A stretch of 64,000 bases of DNA from Pseudomonadota bacterium (GCA_023428295.1 JAEYYV010000234.1:10093-74092); one strand, 5' to 3'. Positions 27,183-36,565 are shown, numbered from the stretch's first letter. A program made the numbers and translations. The notes: generated by a model from the sequence alone, not told the origin.

Positions 27183-28508
27183 TCAGCTCCCGCAGCTGAT
27201 CGTGGTGAACGTGTTGGCCGGCGCGGGTTGCGTGCGCGCGACATCGAGACGGAAGCCCGATGCGCACGCGGCGTCAGCTTCGATCGCGTAGCACGTGGTC
27301 GCTCCGCCACCGCACTTCGCGATCGGCACCGCCGCCTCGGAGCCTGTCTCGTCGACGACGATGCATTGCTCGGTGGGAGCGATCGCGCGGTAGAGGCAGC
27401 GATCGCCGACGATGAGCCGCTCGAGCTCGCCACCGATGGACGCCGCGGCGGGTGCGAGGTTGGCGCTGCAGATCGTCTCGCGAACATGCGCGCCCTCGAA
27501 CTCGTCGACGAACGCGGCGAGGCGCACCGCCGGATCAGCGGCCGCGCTCATGCCCGTGGTGTCGTTGTACACGCACGCGTGGCTGATCGTCGGTTGCGGC
27601 GCCCCACCGCCGGGAGGAGACCGCAGCTCCACCGCGACGGCGTCGGCCGGCGCGACGATCGCAGCGAGCATCAGCTTCCGCGGATCGTTGCCCTTCGCGG
27701 CGAGCGCGGCGGCGCGATACGGCGCGACCTCGTCGACGAGCTCCGAGGTCTGACGCGGCCGACACGCGGACTTCGCGCCGACTTCGGTGACCGTGTCGGG
27801 CGAGCACTCGACGCCAAAGCGGAAGCAGCGAAACGACTGCAGCGCACCGAGCGACGCGCTCTCGGGGCCAAAGAACGTCGAGCTGCGTACGGAACAGTCG
27901 TCCTCGTCGGAGAGGATCACGATCGCGAGGCTCGCTTCGGGCCGCACGAATCCGTTGTTCGACGGGTTCTCGAGCGCCTCCTTCGTGGCGCGTAGCGTTT
28001 GCTCGAAGCCGCAACCAGCGGCGCCGAGCTTCACCTGCGTGCCGAGCGCGTCGACGAGCGCGCCGTTGTAGTTCGGTTGGCCGCCGCGCGGATGCTGCAA
28101 GAAGTTCACGGTGGCCGACGCGCGTAACACGTTGGGCTGCACGACGAACGCGCCGTTCTTCCCACGCTGCGCGCAGCCCCCATTGCCGACCTGGCCGATG
28201 CTCGGACCGGGCGTGGCATCGGCGCTCGACGACACGCCCATGTCGGTCGAGACCACGGCGATCTGCAGATCCGGCAAGCCACCATCGAACGCCTCGAGCT
28301 TCGCAACCAGCTGCGGGAACGTGCTCGCGAGCGCGAGCTGCTTGTCGAGCATGGATGGCGAGTCATCGATCACGAGCATCAAGTCCAGCGGGCGTGGCGC
28401 CGCCGGAAACGTCGCGACCCGCTCGAACGAGCTCGGGTTCGCATCCATCTCGTGGAGTGGTGGCGTGTCACACGCCGCTACCAGCACGAGCACCCACACC
28501 GATCGCAT
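27183..28508 (-). CDS. VWA-domain lipoprotein
   Basis: 441 residues from ATG 28508 (MRSVWVLVLVAACDTP, lipobox LVAAC); an ATG six codons upstream is possible. The von Willebrand A domain opens with LDLMLVIDDSPSM at about residues 42-54, where D-x-S-x-S forms the metal-ion adhesion site, and continues with LQIAVVSTDMG and IVILSDEDDCS. Many Cys (at least 14) suggest a disulphide-rich exported protein. The C-terminal 80 residues form a separate Cys-containing domain. Such VWA lipoproteins are numerous in Myxococcota; the ligand is unknown. Divergent from nothing close; the next gene upstream is on the same strand. Confidence 0.85.
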   Translation of the reverse strand: MRSVWVLVLVAACDTPPLHEMDANPSSFERVATFPAAPRPLDLMLVIDDSPSMLDKQLALASTFPQLVAKLEAFDGGLPDLQIAVVSTDMGVSSSADATPGPSIGQVGNGGCAQRGKNGAFVVQPNVLRASATVNFLQHPRGGQPNYNGALVDALGTQVKLGAAGCGFEQTLRATKEALENPSNNGFVRPEASLAIVILSDEDDCSVRSSTFFGPESASLGALQSFRCFRFGVECSPDTVTEVGAKSACRPRQTSELVDEVAPYRAAALAAKGNDPRKLMLAAIVAPADAVAVELRSPPGGGAPQPTISHACVYNDTTGMSAAADPAVRLAAFVDEFEGAHVRETICSANLAPAAASIGGELERLIVGDRCLYRAIAPTEQCIVVDETGSEAAVPIAKCGGGATTCYAIEADAACASGFRLDVARTQPAPANTFTTISCGS

Positions 28509-28684
28509 AGCTATTCGAGTTCCCATCGTGGGGCTCGCACGTAGCAGCGACCGTGCCGCGAGCTAACGTGCGGGAACTGCGAGGTGCCTGCGGGCAACCG
28601 CCGAGACACGACCGTCGCGGAAGAGCCACAGGTTCGCCGCATGATCGTGATGTCTCGGGGCCTGCCACCGCGCCGGGTCGCAGA

Positions 28685-29518
28685 TCAGTAGGACGTGCCG
28701 GCTTGGTTCACGGTGACCGCAACCATGCCGATCGGCTCGCCCGATCCACCCTCGTTCGCGCGGTACTCGTAGTCGATGCGCACGCGTCGCCACGCCACGT
28801 GGACACCGACCCGCCAGCCGAGCTGCCACCCGGCGCCGTAGCCGCTGGGGATCGCGAGTGCGTCGCTCAGCACGTGGAAGCGCATCGCGGCGATCTCCGC
28901 GTGCGCGCCGAGCTCGACGCTGCCCGCGCGCGTGCGAACGCGACCGCCGACGGCGGCGTCGACGAACGTGACGCCCGTGCCGATCGAGGCCTGCGCGTCG
29001 AGCGCCGCGTAGGCCTGTGCGGGATCGATCCCCTCGCTCGCGAGAGCGCGCGCACCGACGAGCGCACCGTACGCGCGCGATTCTGGATAGCGACTCGCGA
29101 GCCCTTCGCCGAGCAGGCTGCCGCAGTGGCACAGCCGGTGGAACGCGTTCTGGTAGTAGCGTCCGCCCCAGTTGCCGGTGGCGACCGATCCCGCGCGGCC
29201 CGTGAGCGTGAGCGAACGAAGTAACGGCGTTCCCCACGTCTTCTCGACGGTGCCGACGATCTCCACGAGATCCTGACGGCGATCACCCGGACGAAAGTCG
29301 CCATAGCCCTCGGTGACGAGCCGATCGAGCCAGCGCCCGCCGAGCACGAGGCCGCGATAGGGACGCCAGAACGCGACCTCGAGATCGTTCGTGAAGCCGA
29401 CGTCGTCGATCGGCGGAGCGAGCTCCGTGAACACGTCGTTGCGGATCGTGAACCGCAGATCCGCACGCGCAGACGACGTGCTCGCGACGACAGCGATCGC
29501 CGCGAGCGCGTGCTTCAT
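28685..29518 (-). CDS. Outer-membrane beta-barrel candidate, LpxR-like
   Basis: 277 residues. The signal peptide MKHALAAIAVVASTSSARA is followed by LRFTIRNDVFTELAPPIDDVGFTNDLEVAF, which recalls the start of lipid A deacylase LpxR barrels (NDxFF...D..YTN). The rest alternates hydrophobic/polar beta-strand patterns with aromatic girdle residues, consistent with a small barrel. The LpxR catalytic His/Asn set cannot be confirmed by eye, so enzymatic activity is uncertain. It starts inside the last codons of the M16 gene on the same strand (4-base overlap, ATGA-type), so it is in the M16 operon. Confidence 0.5.
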   Translation of the reverse strand: MKHALAAIAVVASTSSARADLRFTIRNDVFTELAPPIDDVGFTNDLEVAFWRPYRGLVLGGRWLDRLVTEGYGDFRPGDRRQDLVEIVGTVEKTWGTPLLRSLTLTGRAGSVATGNWGGRYYQNAFHRLCHCGSLLGEGLASRYPESRAYGALVGARALASEGIDPAQAYAALDAQASIGTGVTFVDAAVGGRVRTRAGSVELGAHAEIAAMRFHVLSDALAIPSGYGAGWQLGWRVGVHVAWRRVRIDYEYRANEGGSGEPIGMVAVTVNQAGTSY

Positions 29519-31761
29519 TGCGCCGGCGCCGGCTTCTCGAACACCGTCGGGTCAACCTTCGGGTCGAACTCGACGGACTTGATCTCGAGCTCCGTCGCAC
29601 GCGCCTGTGCGCCGGTGCCCTTGCTCGTGTGCTTGTGCGCGACCTTGATGCCGTTCACGACGCGATAGTCGGAGAACTCCGTGGACTCGGAGCTTCCGCC
29701 AGCGTCGTAGGACATGCGCGTGACGAGCTTGGTCTTCTTGTTGATGTACAGCGACACCGTGATGCGATCGTCGGGCGTCTTCAGCTTGACCACGCTGTGC
29801 GGCGCACCGGCGATCGTCTCGTCGGCACCCGGCGACAACTTCGACGCAGGATCGGCTGCCTTCAACAGGATCAGCTCGGGTTCGCGCCAGCGCTCGAACT
29901 CGATCTGCTGTTGGTCTACCGCGCCGATGTCTTGCATCGTCAGCTTGCCCGTCTTGGGATCCTTCGCCTGCACCCAACCTTTGGATCCGTCGACGGTGAT
30001 GATGACGTTCTGCTGGCCGCCCGCGATGATCGCGTTGATGCGGATCTTGTCGGGCAACACGAACAGGCGCTCGGTCTCGACGGGAACCACCTGCGGACCG
30101 AACGACGTCGTGCCCACCGCGACGAGCTTCAGCGCTTTGATCGCCGCGAGCTTCGCCTTGCCACCCTTGGCGACGAGCGCTTCGTCGACCAGCTTGCGCG
30201 CCGCCGCGACCGCCTTGGGATCCGCCGGCGCCTCGGGCTGCTGGACCTCTGGCGTCACCGGCTCCGCGAACGAGACCTTCTCGTAGCGCCAACCGTCCTT
30301 CTTGAGCAGCGGCTCGAGATCCTTCGCGTCGCCCACCATCACGATCACGTACGCGCGCGGGTCGAGGATCTCCGACGCGGCGCGCTTTGCCGACGCGACG
30401 TCGACCTTGCCGACCGCGACGGGATAGTTCGCCAAGTACTCCTTGCCGAAGCCGTGCAGCTCCGCACCGATTAGCGCGGAGCCCACGTCACCCGCGCTCT
30501 GGAAGCGCAGTCCGTATCCGCCCGCGATGTTCGCGATCGCTTGCGTGACCTCGGCTTGCGTCGGACCGTTCTTGGCCATCTTCGCGATCTCGCCGAGCAG
30601 GAGCTTCGTGGTGTTCACCGCCTCGGCGTTTCGCGTGAACGTCGTCGCGACAAAGCTGCCCTTGTCGAGGTTTCGATCGAAGCTCGTCGATGCGCCATAG
30701 GTCTTGCCACCCTCGACGCGCACGACCTTCATCATGCGCGAGCTGAACGCGCCGCCACCGAGCGTGTAGTTCCACACCAGCGTGTCGAAGAACCGCGGGT
30801 CCGTGTGCTTGATGCCGAACTGCGCCACGCGAATGTGCGTCTGCGTTTGGCCCGGTTTGTCGACGAGACGGATGCGCGAGCCCGACAAGCTCGGCTCCGC
30901 GTACTGCGGCGCCGGCGGCACCGGGCCCTTCGCCCACTTGCCGAACGAGCGCTCGAGATCGCCCTTGAGCTTCGCCGTATCGACATCGCCCGTCACGACG
31001 AGCATCGCGTTGCTCGGCACGAACCACGTCTTGTGCCACGCGACGAGCGCATCGCGATCGATCGCGGAGACCGAGGCCTCGCTATCGATCCAACCACGCA
31101 CGTGGTCATTGCCCCACAAGAGGTTCTGCACGTGTGCCGATGCGAGCGCGCCCGCGTCGTCGAGGCGCTGGCGCACGCGCGCGAGCATTCCGTCCTTCAC
31201 CTTTGCCAGCTCGTCGGCGGGGAACGTCGGCTGCGTAATCATCTCGGGCACCAGCTCGAGGCACGTCGACGTGTTTCGCGCGAGCGCACTGCACGAGACG
31301 AGCGTCGCTTCGAACGTGGCGTTCGCGGCGATCGTGCCGCCGACGAAATCGATCGCCTTCGCGAGGGCCAGCGCGTTCCGCTTCTTCGTGCCCTTCACGA
31401 GCATCGTCGCGACCGCCTCGGACACACCGAGGCGCGCGCGGGGCTCGTGGATGCGTCCCGCTTTGATCGCGAGCTGCATCGACACGACCGGCAAGCGATC
31501 GCTCTTGATCACGTAGACCTTCAGGCCATTCGCGAGCGTCATCTCGTCGATCTTCGGCAGCGTGACCGGCGTGGGCTCCTTGGCCGCTGGCGGTTGGATC
31601 AAGTCCGTCCGGCCGGACCACGCGTCGGTGGCGGGTTTGTTGGGCTGCGTCGGCTTCGCGGTGTTCGAATCACCATCGCCGGGCAGAACGGGTACCGGAG
31701 CAGGCGCGGGCTTGGGTCCGCACGCAGCGACGACAACGAGTGCAGCGAGAATTGCGCGCAT
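29515..31761 (-). CDS. M16 peptidase-like subunit without catalytic motif, with C-terminal LolA-like domain
   Basis: 748 residues from ATG 31761 (MRAILAALVVVAACGPKP, lipobox VVAAC, Cys14). Two M16 (insulinase-fold) domains span about residues 65-510. Where active members have HxxEH before MLFKGTK, this protein reads EAVAT before MLVKGTK, so zinc cannot bind. The C-terminal ~220 residues (from VDEALVAKGGKAKL) look like a LolA/outer-membrane lipoprotein-sorting-like beta domain often found at the end of such proteins. It follows the active M16 gene by 2 bases. The pair therefore resembles an active/inactive heterodimer as in mitochondrial processing peptidase or bacterial PqqF-like systems. Confidence 0.9.
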   Translation of the reverse strand: MRAILAALVVVAACGPKPAPAPVPVLPGDGDSNTAKPTQPNKPATDAWSGRTDLIQPPAAKEPTPVTLPKIDEMTLANGLKVYVIKSDRLPVVSMQLAIKAGRIHEPRARLGVSEAVATMLVKGTKKRNALALAKAIDFVGGTIAANATFEATLVSCSALARNTSTCLELVPEMITQPTFPADELAKVKDGMLARVRQRLDDAGALASAHVQNLLWGNDHVRGWIDSEASVSAIDRDALVAWHKTWFVPSNAMLVVTGDVDTAKLKGDLERSFGKWAKGPVPPAPQYAEPSLSGSRIRLVDKPGQTQTHIRVAQFGIKHTDPRFFDTLVWNYTLGGGAFSSRMMKVVRVEGGKTYGASTSFDRNLDKGSFVATTFTRNAEAVNTTKLLLGEIAKMAKNGPTQAEVTQAIANIAGGYGLRFQSAGDVGSALIGAELHGFGKEYLANYPVAVGKVDVASAKRAASEILDPRAYVIVMVGDAKDLEPLLKKDGWRYEKVSFAEPVTPEVQQPEAPADPKAVAAARKLVDEALVAKGGKAKLAAIKALKLVAVGTTSFGPQVVPVETERLFVLPDKIRINAIIAGGQQNVIITVDGSKGWVQAKDPKTGKLTMQDIGAVDQQQIEFERWREPELILLKAADPASKLSPGADETIAGAPHSVVKLKTPDDRITVSLYINKKTKLVTRMSYDAGGSSESTEFSDYRVVNGIKVAHKHTSKGTGAQARATELEIKSVEFDPKVDPTVFEKPAPAQ

Positions 31762-31763
31762 GA

Positions 31764-33116
31764 TCAGCGCCCCTTCGGCGGAATCACCACGATCGTGGCG
31801 AGGTCGGAGGTCAGGTAGGTCTTCACCACGCGCTGGACATCCGCGACGGTGACCTTCTCGATCTGATCGACATCGCCCATGAACGACGTCGGGCTCCCCG
31901 TGAGGATCCACGAGCGACCGATCGCTTCGGCGAGCCCCTGCGCGTTCTCGAGCGAGAACACGAAGCCGGCCTGCACCTGGTTCTTCGCTTTGCGTAGCTC
32001 GTCGGCCTTGGGTCCCGCTGCACCCAGCTTCTTCACCTCGTCGAGGATCGCCGCCTCGACGGGCGCCGCTTGCGCGGGATCGAGATACGCGCCGAGCGCG
32101 ATCGTCATGCCCGGGTGCTCGCGCACGAGCGACTCCATGCCGCCGTCGAGTGCGAGGGGGCGCTTCGTCGTGGGATCGACCGCCTTGAGCCGTACCTTCA
32201 AGCGCGACGACTCACCCGCGCCGAGGATGATCGACGCGACCTGCAGCGCGTAGATGTCCTTCTTCTCCTTCGCAGCCGGGATGTGCCAGCCGACGAGCGT
32301 CAGCCCGATCTGTCCCGGCTCGACGGTCTCTTTGCGTTGCGAGGTTTGCTTTGGCTCGTCGGTGGGCGTTGCCTTGCGCGGCGGCTCGGCTCCTCGGGGG
32401 ATGGTCCCGAACCACTTCTCCGCGGAGGCCTTCACGTCGGCGCTGGTCGTTTTTCCGACGACAACGAGCATCGCGTTGTTCGGTTGGTAGTACGCGTCGT
32501 AGAAGGTCTTCAGATCGTCGATGCCGGTCGCATCGAGATCGCCGAGCGTGCCGCCTGCGGTCCACGCGTACGGGTGCTTCGTGAACGCGATCTCCAAGAA
32601 GCGCAGGAAGCCCTTCGCGATCGGCGAGTTTTCCTGCTGGCGAATCTCTTCCTTCACGACCTCCTTCTCCGCGCCGATCATCTCGGGACGGAACAGGAGG
32701 CCGCGCATGCGCTCCGCTTCGAGCTGCAACGCGAAGTCGAGATGATCCGACGGCAACGTGTTGATGTAGTGCGTCGCGTCTTCGTCGGTCTGCGCGTTCA
32801 CGTAGCCGCCGAGGCCGTTGATGAACTGTGCATGCGCTTCGGGACGCAGATGCTTGGTCCCCTTGAACAGCATGTGCTCGAACATGTGGGCCGAGCCGCG
32901 GCGGTTGCGTTGCTCGTCCTTACTGCCGGCGCGGTACCAGACCTGGACGGCGACAACCGGGGCCGCATCGGTCGGAAGTACGGCAACCGACAGGCCATTT
33001 TCCAGCTGAAAGGTCTCGATCGACGGCAGCTTTGCGATGGCGGGCTTGGGTTGAGCCCGGACAGACGTGGGGGTGATCGCGAGAATTACGGGCGCGATCG
33101 CGAGCAGTCGAAGCAT
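31764..33116 (-). CDS. M16 family zinc peptidase, active subunit
   Basis: 450 residues with a Sec signal (MLRLLAIAPVILAITPTSVRA). The inverted zinc motif HMFEH is at 77-81, and the third ligand falls in VVKEEIRQ (E156 or E157), the usual ~76 residues downstream. A second insulinase-fold domain (about 200-440) has no catalytic motif, as usual. Expected to degrade peptides in the periplasm. It is directly followed by the inactive M16 lipoprotein subunit and then the barrel candidate, all on one strand, so this is the head of the operon. Confidence 0.95.
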   Translation of the reverse strand: MLRLLAIAPVILAITPTSVRAQPKPAIAKLPSIETFQLENGLSVAVLPTDAAPVVAVQVWYRAGSKDEQRNRRGSAHMFEHMLFKGTKHLRPEAHAQFINGLGGYVNAQTDEDATHYINTLPSDHLDFALQLEAERMRGLLFRPEMIGAEKEVVKEEIRQQENSPIAKGFLRFLEIAFTKHPYAWTAGGTLGDLDATGIDDLKTFYDAYYQPNNAMLVVVGKTTSADVKASAEKWFGTIPRGAEPPRKATPTDEPKQTSQRKETVEPGQIGLTLVGWHIPAAKEKKDIYALQVASIILGAGESSRLKVRLKAVDPTTKRPLALDGGMESLVREHPGMTIALGAYLDPAQAAPVEAAILDEVKKLGAAGPKADELRKAKNQVQAGFVFSLENAQGLAEAIGRSWILTGSPTSFMGDVDQIEKVTVADVQRVVKTYLTSDLATIVVIPPKGR

Positions 33117-33390
33117 GACTTCTCCTTGAAACGTGCGCGGACACTACCAAGCCGTGTCGCTACGGCCGAGCGTGTTGCCATAGATCGGACCGAGTCACGC
33201 GCACTTACGGTTGCCATCGCCTAAGTAAAGGATTCCCCTAACCGAGAGTTCACCTTAATCGAAATCTTACCGGTTGACTGGAATCCGTTCCTGGCCCAGA
33301 GTGGGCTCACATCAACAGCGGCACTTGCCGCGTATTACGAAGGTGGTTGTTGTGGCACGCATGCAAACAGGTTCTCAGGAGGATGGGCGG
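33117..33390. other. Divergent intergenic region, relatively AT-rich
   Basis: 274 bases between the M16 operon (minus) and the 64-residue gene (plus). The middle (about 33220-33280) is clearly richer in A/T than the surroundings, as expected for promoters. A TTGACT at 33274-33279 could be a -35 for the plus direction, but no good -10 follows at 17 bases. I cannot place promoters with confidence. Confidence 0.4.
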
Positions 33391-33585
33391 ATGATCGACG
33401 TTACGGGCGTCAAGGTCTTCTCGGCGACCAAGGCCAAAGAGCGCGAGCTCCTCGGAGAGCTCATCACCGACTGGATTCGGTCCCACCCGGACCATGAAAT
33501 CGTCGACAAGATCGTCACGCAGAGCTCGGACTCCGAGTTCCACTGCCTGACCATCACGCTCTTCTACAAGCACACGAAGGCCTGA
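33391..33585 (+). CDS. Conserved-looking 64-residue protein, function unknown
   Basis: MIDVTGVKVFSATKAKER opens a small alpha/beta protein with one Cys and no signal peptide or membrane segment. The ATG at 33391 has a perfect AGGAGG 8 bases upstream; an ATG ten codons earlier lacks one. The strong ribosome-binding site and the long leader suggest high expression. It lies 65 bases before rpsU. I do not recognise the family. Confidence 0.75.
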   Translation: MIDVTGVKVFSATKAKERELLGELITDWIRSHPDHEIVDKIVTQSSDSEFHCLTITLFYKHTKA

Positions 33586-33650
33586 TCCGAACACCTGTTC
33601 GTCGTCGCTCTTGACCGGGCTCCGGCGATCAGGTACCCACTCCCCTTCCT

Positions 33651-33878
33651 ATGGAGAACTCGTTCGGAAAGCCCGTCGAAGTCGAGGTTCGCGACAGCCT
33701 CGAGAAGGCGATGAAGATCCTCAAGCAGAAGATGTCGAAGGAAGGCATCCTGCAGGAGCTGAAGCGTCGCCGCTTCTACGAGAAGCCCAGCGTGAAGAAG
33801 AAGAGGAAGACGCGCGAAGCTCGCAAGCGTCTTCGCCGCGAGATGAAGCGCCGCGTGGCTCCGGCCCCGACGCGCTGA
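33651..33878 (+). CDS. rpsU: 30S ribosomal protein S21
   Basis: 75 residues, typical size. The core matches S21: SLEKAMKILKQKMSKEGILQELKRRRFYEKPSVKKKRK, then a basic tail REARKRLRREMKRR. S21 is needed for mRNA binding at initiation. A TTGACC at 33611-33616 could be part of a promoter just upstream, but the -10 (TACCCA) is poor. A terminator-like hairpin follows at 33917. Confidence 0.96.
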   Translation: MENSFGKPVEVEVRDSLEKAMKILKQKMSKEGILQELKRRRFYEKPSVKKKRKTREARKRLRREMKRRVAPAPTR

Positions 33879-33916
33879 GCTCGCACTCGTATCTTCCGTT
33901 CGTTCTCTGACGTTGT

Positions 33917-33947
33917 CGCGCGCTCCGATCACCGGTGCGCGCGTTTT
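33917..33947 (+). terminator. Intrinsic-terminator-like hairpin after rpsU
   Basis: CGCGCGC (33917-33923) pairs with GCGCGCG (33937-33943) around a 13-base loop and is followed by TTTT, then CGTTT. It lies 38 bases after the rpsU stop and just before prmA, so it would end the rpsU transcript. The T-run is short. Confidence 0.55.
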
Positions 33948-33973
33948 CGTTTCGGCTCGTGATACGAACCGGC

Positions 33974-34861
33974 ATGTCCGACACCGAGTGGGTCGAGATC
34001 GTCATTCCGGTCGGCGCGGCCGACGTCGATGACATCGCTGCGCTCGTCGCCGCTGAAGTGCCGTCCGCAGCTGCGGGCACGCAACAACGCGGTGACGAGG
34101 TCGTGTTCTGGATCGCGAAGGACTCCGCACCCGATGCGCTCGCCGAAGCGCGCGACGCCGCTACGCGGTGGGCCGCGAACGGCGCGGACCTCGATCCGTC
34201 GAGAGTTCGCATCGCGACGGCCTTGCCCGAAGCGGAGTGGCGCGACGCGTGGAAGAAGTACTTCAAGGTCTCGCGGCTGACCCGTCAGTTCGTCGTCGTG
34301 CCGTCGTGGGAGACCTATGTTGCGCACGACTCCGAGGTCGTCATCGATCTCGATCCGGGCATGGCGTTCGGCACGGGCACGCATGCATCGACGCGGCTCG
34401 TCCTCGAGGAGCTGCAAGAGCTCGCCGACGCCGAGGTCTCGCCGACGCGCATCCTCGACGTGGGCTGCGGCTCCGGCATCCTCGCGATCGCAGCCGTGAA
34501 GCGCTGGCCCGAGGCGACGTGCGTCGCGGTCGACAACGACCAGCTCGCCATCGACGCCACGCTCGACAACGCGTCCATCAACCGGTGCGCGGATCGCATC
34601 GAGCCGTCGCTCACGCCGTGCGGTGAGCTGACCGAGTCGTTTCCGCTCGTGCTCGCCAACATCCAGGCGCACGTCCTGCGCATCCTGATGACCGCGCTCG
34701 TCGAGCGCACGGCGCCGGGCGGTACGCTGATCCTCTCCGGCTTGCTCACGCCGCAAGCACGACCGCTCGCCGACGAGTTTGTCGCTGCGGGCATGCGGCT
34801 CGTGCGCATAAAGCCGAGCACCGACGATCCGCAGTGGTCCTCCGTGACGCTACGCCGATGA
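33974..34861 (+). CDS. prmA: Ribosomal protein L11 methyltransferase
   Basis: PrmA trimethylates L11 using S-adenosylmethionine. 295 residues from ATG 33974 (MSDTEWVEIVIPV). The N-terminal substrate-recognition domain spans to about 105. A linker with PGMAFGTGTHASTRLVLEEL, the family signature, follows, and then the Rossmann domain ILDVGCGSGILAIAA (about 160-175). The usual NILA motif reads NIQAH. The ATG of rsmE overlaps its stop (ATGA), so the two methyltransferases are translated together. Confidence 0.95.
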   Translation: MSDTEWVEIVIPVGAADVDDIAALVAAEVPSAAAGTQQRGDEVVFWIAKDSAPDALAEARDAATRWAANGADLDPSRVRIATALPEAEWRDAWKKYFKVSRLTRQFVVVPSWETYVAHDSEVVIDLDPGMAFGTGTHASTRLVLEELQELADAEVSPTRILDVGCGSGILAIAAVKRWPEATCVAVDNDQLAIDATLDNASINRCADRIEPSLTPCGELTESFPLVLANIQAHVLRILMTALVERTAPGGTLILSGLLTPQARPLADEFVAAGMRLVRIKPSTDDPQWSSVTLRR

Positions 34862-35610
34862 AGATCTTCGTCGAGCCCAGCGCCCTGGCCCCGGGAACGC
34901 TCGTCGTGCGTGGCGACGAACACCACTACATCACGCGCGTTCGCCGCGCTGCAGTCGGTGACAAGGTCGACGTCTACGACGGCGAAGGTCGGCGCGCGAT
35001 GGCAGACATCACGGCGATCACCGACGACGCGATGACGCTCCACCTCTACCAGCCAAGCACGATTCCATCGAAGCAGCCGTGGACCCGCGTGCTCCTGCCG
35101 CTGATCAAGGGCGACCGCATGGACATCGCCCTCGAGAAGCTCGTCGAGGTCGGTGTCGACGAGATCGTCGTCTGGCCCGCCGCGCGCAGCGTGGTCAAGC
35201 TCGAGCCCGACCGTCGCGACGCGCGCATCGAGAAGTACCAGCTCGCGGTCCAAGCCGGCGCGCGTCAATCGGGACGTGCGCACGTGCCGACCGTGCGGTG
35301 GGTCGACTCGCTCGCCACCGCGATCGCGTCGCTCGACACGACCGCCGACGAGGCCGAACGCATGCGGCTCGTGCTCGATCCGAAAAGCACGACCCCGCTA
35401 CCCGAGACGGTGCGTCCCGGGGCGTACGAGGACTTCGACACGCTAGAGATCACGCTGGTCAGCGGACCGGAGGGCGGCTTTGCCCCCGCCGAAAACGCCG
35501 CACTCGCCCTCGCCGGCTTCGTGCCGATCGGCCTCGGACCACGTGTGCTTCGTGCCGAGACGGCTCCTGTGGTCGCCGTCGCGATCATTCGCGCCCTGAC
35601 CCGCGGCTGA
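34858..35610 (+). CDS. rsmE: 16S rRNA (uracil-1498-N3)-methyltransferase
   Basis: 250 residues, SPOUT family. N-terminal PUA-like part (HHYITRVRRAAVGDKVDVYDGEG), then the knotted domain with KLVEVGVDEIVVWPAARSVVK, the SAM-binding LVSGPEGGFAPAE and the closing LGPRVLRAETAPVVAVA. All conserved residues are present. Methylates U1498 in the decoding region. Coupled to prmA by an ATGA overlap, a common arrangement. Confidence 0.95.
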   Translation: MKIFVEPSALAPGTLVVRGDEHHYITRVRRAAVGDKVDVYDGEGRRAMADITAITDDAMTLHLYQPSTIPSKQPWTRVLLPLIKGDRMDIALEKLVEVGVDEIVVWPAARSVVKLEPDRRDARIEKYQLAVQAGARQSGRAHVPTVRWVDSLATAIASLDTTADEAERMRLVLDPKSTTPLPETVRPGAYEDFDTLEITLVSGPEGGFAPAENAALALAGFVPIGLGPRVLRAETAPVVAVAIIRALTRG

Positions 35611-35636
35611 CCACGTGCGGAGACGTTGGCGCGAGG

Positions 35637-36461
35637 CTACGGCAGGTACTTGATCACGAGGCGCGCGACGCGTGCTTCGTTGGCCATCGAGAAGCGCACC
35701 CAGCCGGGCTGCGTATCGACATGCACGCCGATCGCGAAGTCACTACCGAGCGCGGCCTTCACGGCGGTGGCGGCGGCAGCGTTGAGCGGCACGGAGATGA
35801 CCGAGCCCGCAGGCATCGACGACTGGATCGTGCCGAGGCCGTAGGTGGTGCCGCTGCCGAGATCGGCGTGCGTCTGCTGACCGGCGGCGGTGCTCGCGGC
35901 GTTCGCTTCGAGCGTCGCTGGCGGCGTCGTCACGTCCCAGATCGAGATCGTCTCGGAGGCGTCGCCCGTGTACTCCTCTTTCTCGACCTCGAACGTCACT
36001 TGCTGAACCGTCGTCGCCGTGAAGTTGAGGTTGAACACGAAGTACGAGTTGTAATTCACGCCGCCGTTGAGCCCGGTGATCGTGTTGTCGTTCGACGACG
36101 TGTGAGCGCCGCTCGCGTTGTACCAGCCGCGCCACCGGTTCGAGCCGACGACCTTCAGGTCGATCGTCTTGGTCATCAGCTCGGTGCAGTCCGGAATCTG
36201 GTTGTTGTTTCCGTCGACGCGATCGTCGAGGCCCGGGCAGTTGTCACAACCGTCGGGGACGGTGTCTCCGTCCGAGTCCACAGCGTCGTCGGCGCCCGGG
36301 CACACGTCGAGGTGGTTGCACACCGAGTCCATGTCGGTGTCGAGGCACGCGTCCGGCTGCTGGATCATCGCATCGACCATGGGCTCGTCGTCGCCACCGC
36401 CGGGGGCGCCGCTCCCCGCGGACGCACAGCCGGCAAGCGCGATCGCCAACAACAGCCTCAT
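35637..36461 (-). CDS. Lipoprotein with thrombospondin type-3-like Ca-binding repeats
   Basis: 274 residues from ATG 36461, with GGGGGG directly upstream. Lipobox in MRLLLAIALAGCAS. Residues about 25-95 are Asp/Cys-rich TSP3 repeats (CLDTDMDSVCNHLDVCPGADD, DSDGDTVPDGCDNCPGLDD), which bind calcium. Residues 100-274 form a beta-rich jelly-roll-like domain without a family I can name. Typical of exported Myxococcota proteins. Convergent with rsmE (26-base gap). Confidence 0.8.
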   Translation of the reverse strand: MRLLLAIALAGCASAGSGAPGGGDDEPMVDAMIQQPDACLDTDMDSVCNHLDVCPGADDAVDSDGDTVPDGCDNCPGLDDRVDGNNNQIPDCTELMTKTIDLKVVGSNRWRGWYNASGAHTSSNDNTITGLNGGVNYNSYFVFNLNFTATTVQQVTFEVEKEEYTGDASETISIWDVTTPPATLEANAASTAAGQQTHADLGSGTTYGLGTIQSSMPAGSVISVPLNAAAATAVKAALGSDFAIGVHVDTQPGWVRFSMANEARVARLVIKYLP

Positions 36462-36565
36462 CCCCCCGACGGTAACACCGTGCGCTGCCGAGAACATCAT
36501 CGAACGATGACCGCGTCTGGTACGCGGATTTGCCCCCGATGCCCCGGGCACGTTATCAACGGGGG

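Noticed and set aside
29518..31818. Long plus-strand open frames antisense to the M16 lipoprotein gene
   Set aside because: Arg/Leu/Asp-rich low-information translations; the minus-strand M16 genes have clear motifs.
33611..33639. TTGACC-N17-TACCCA as a promoter for rpsU
   Set aside because: The -10 matches the consensus at too few positions to be called.
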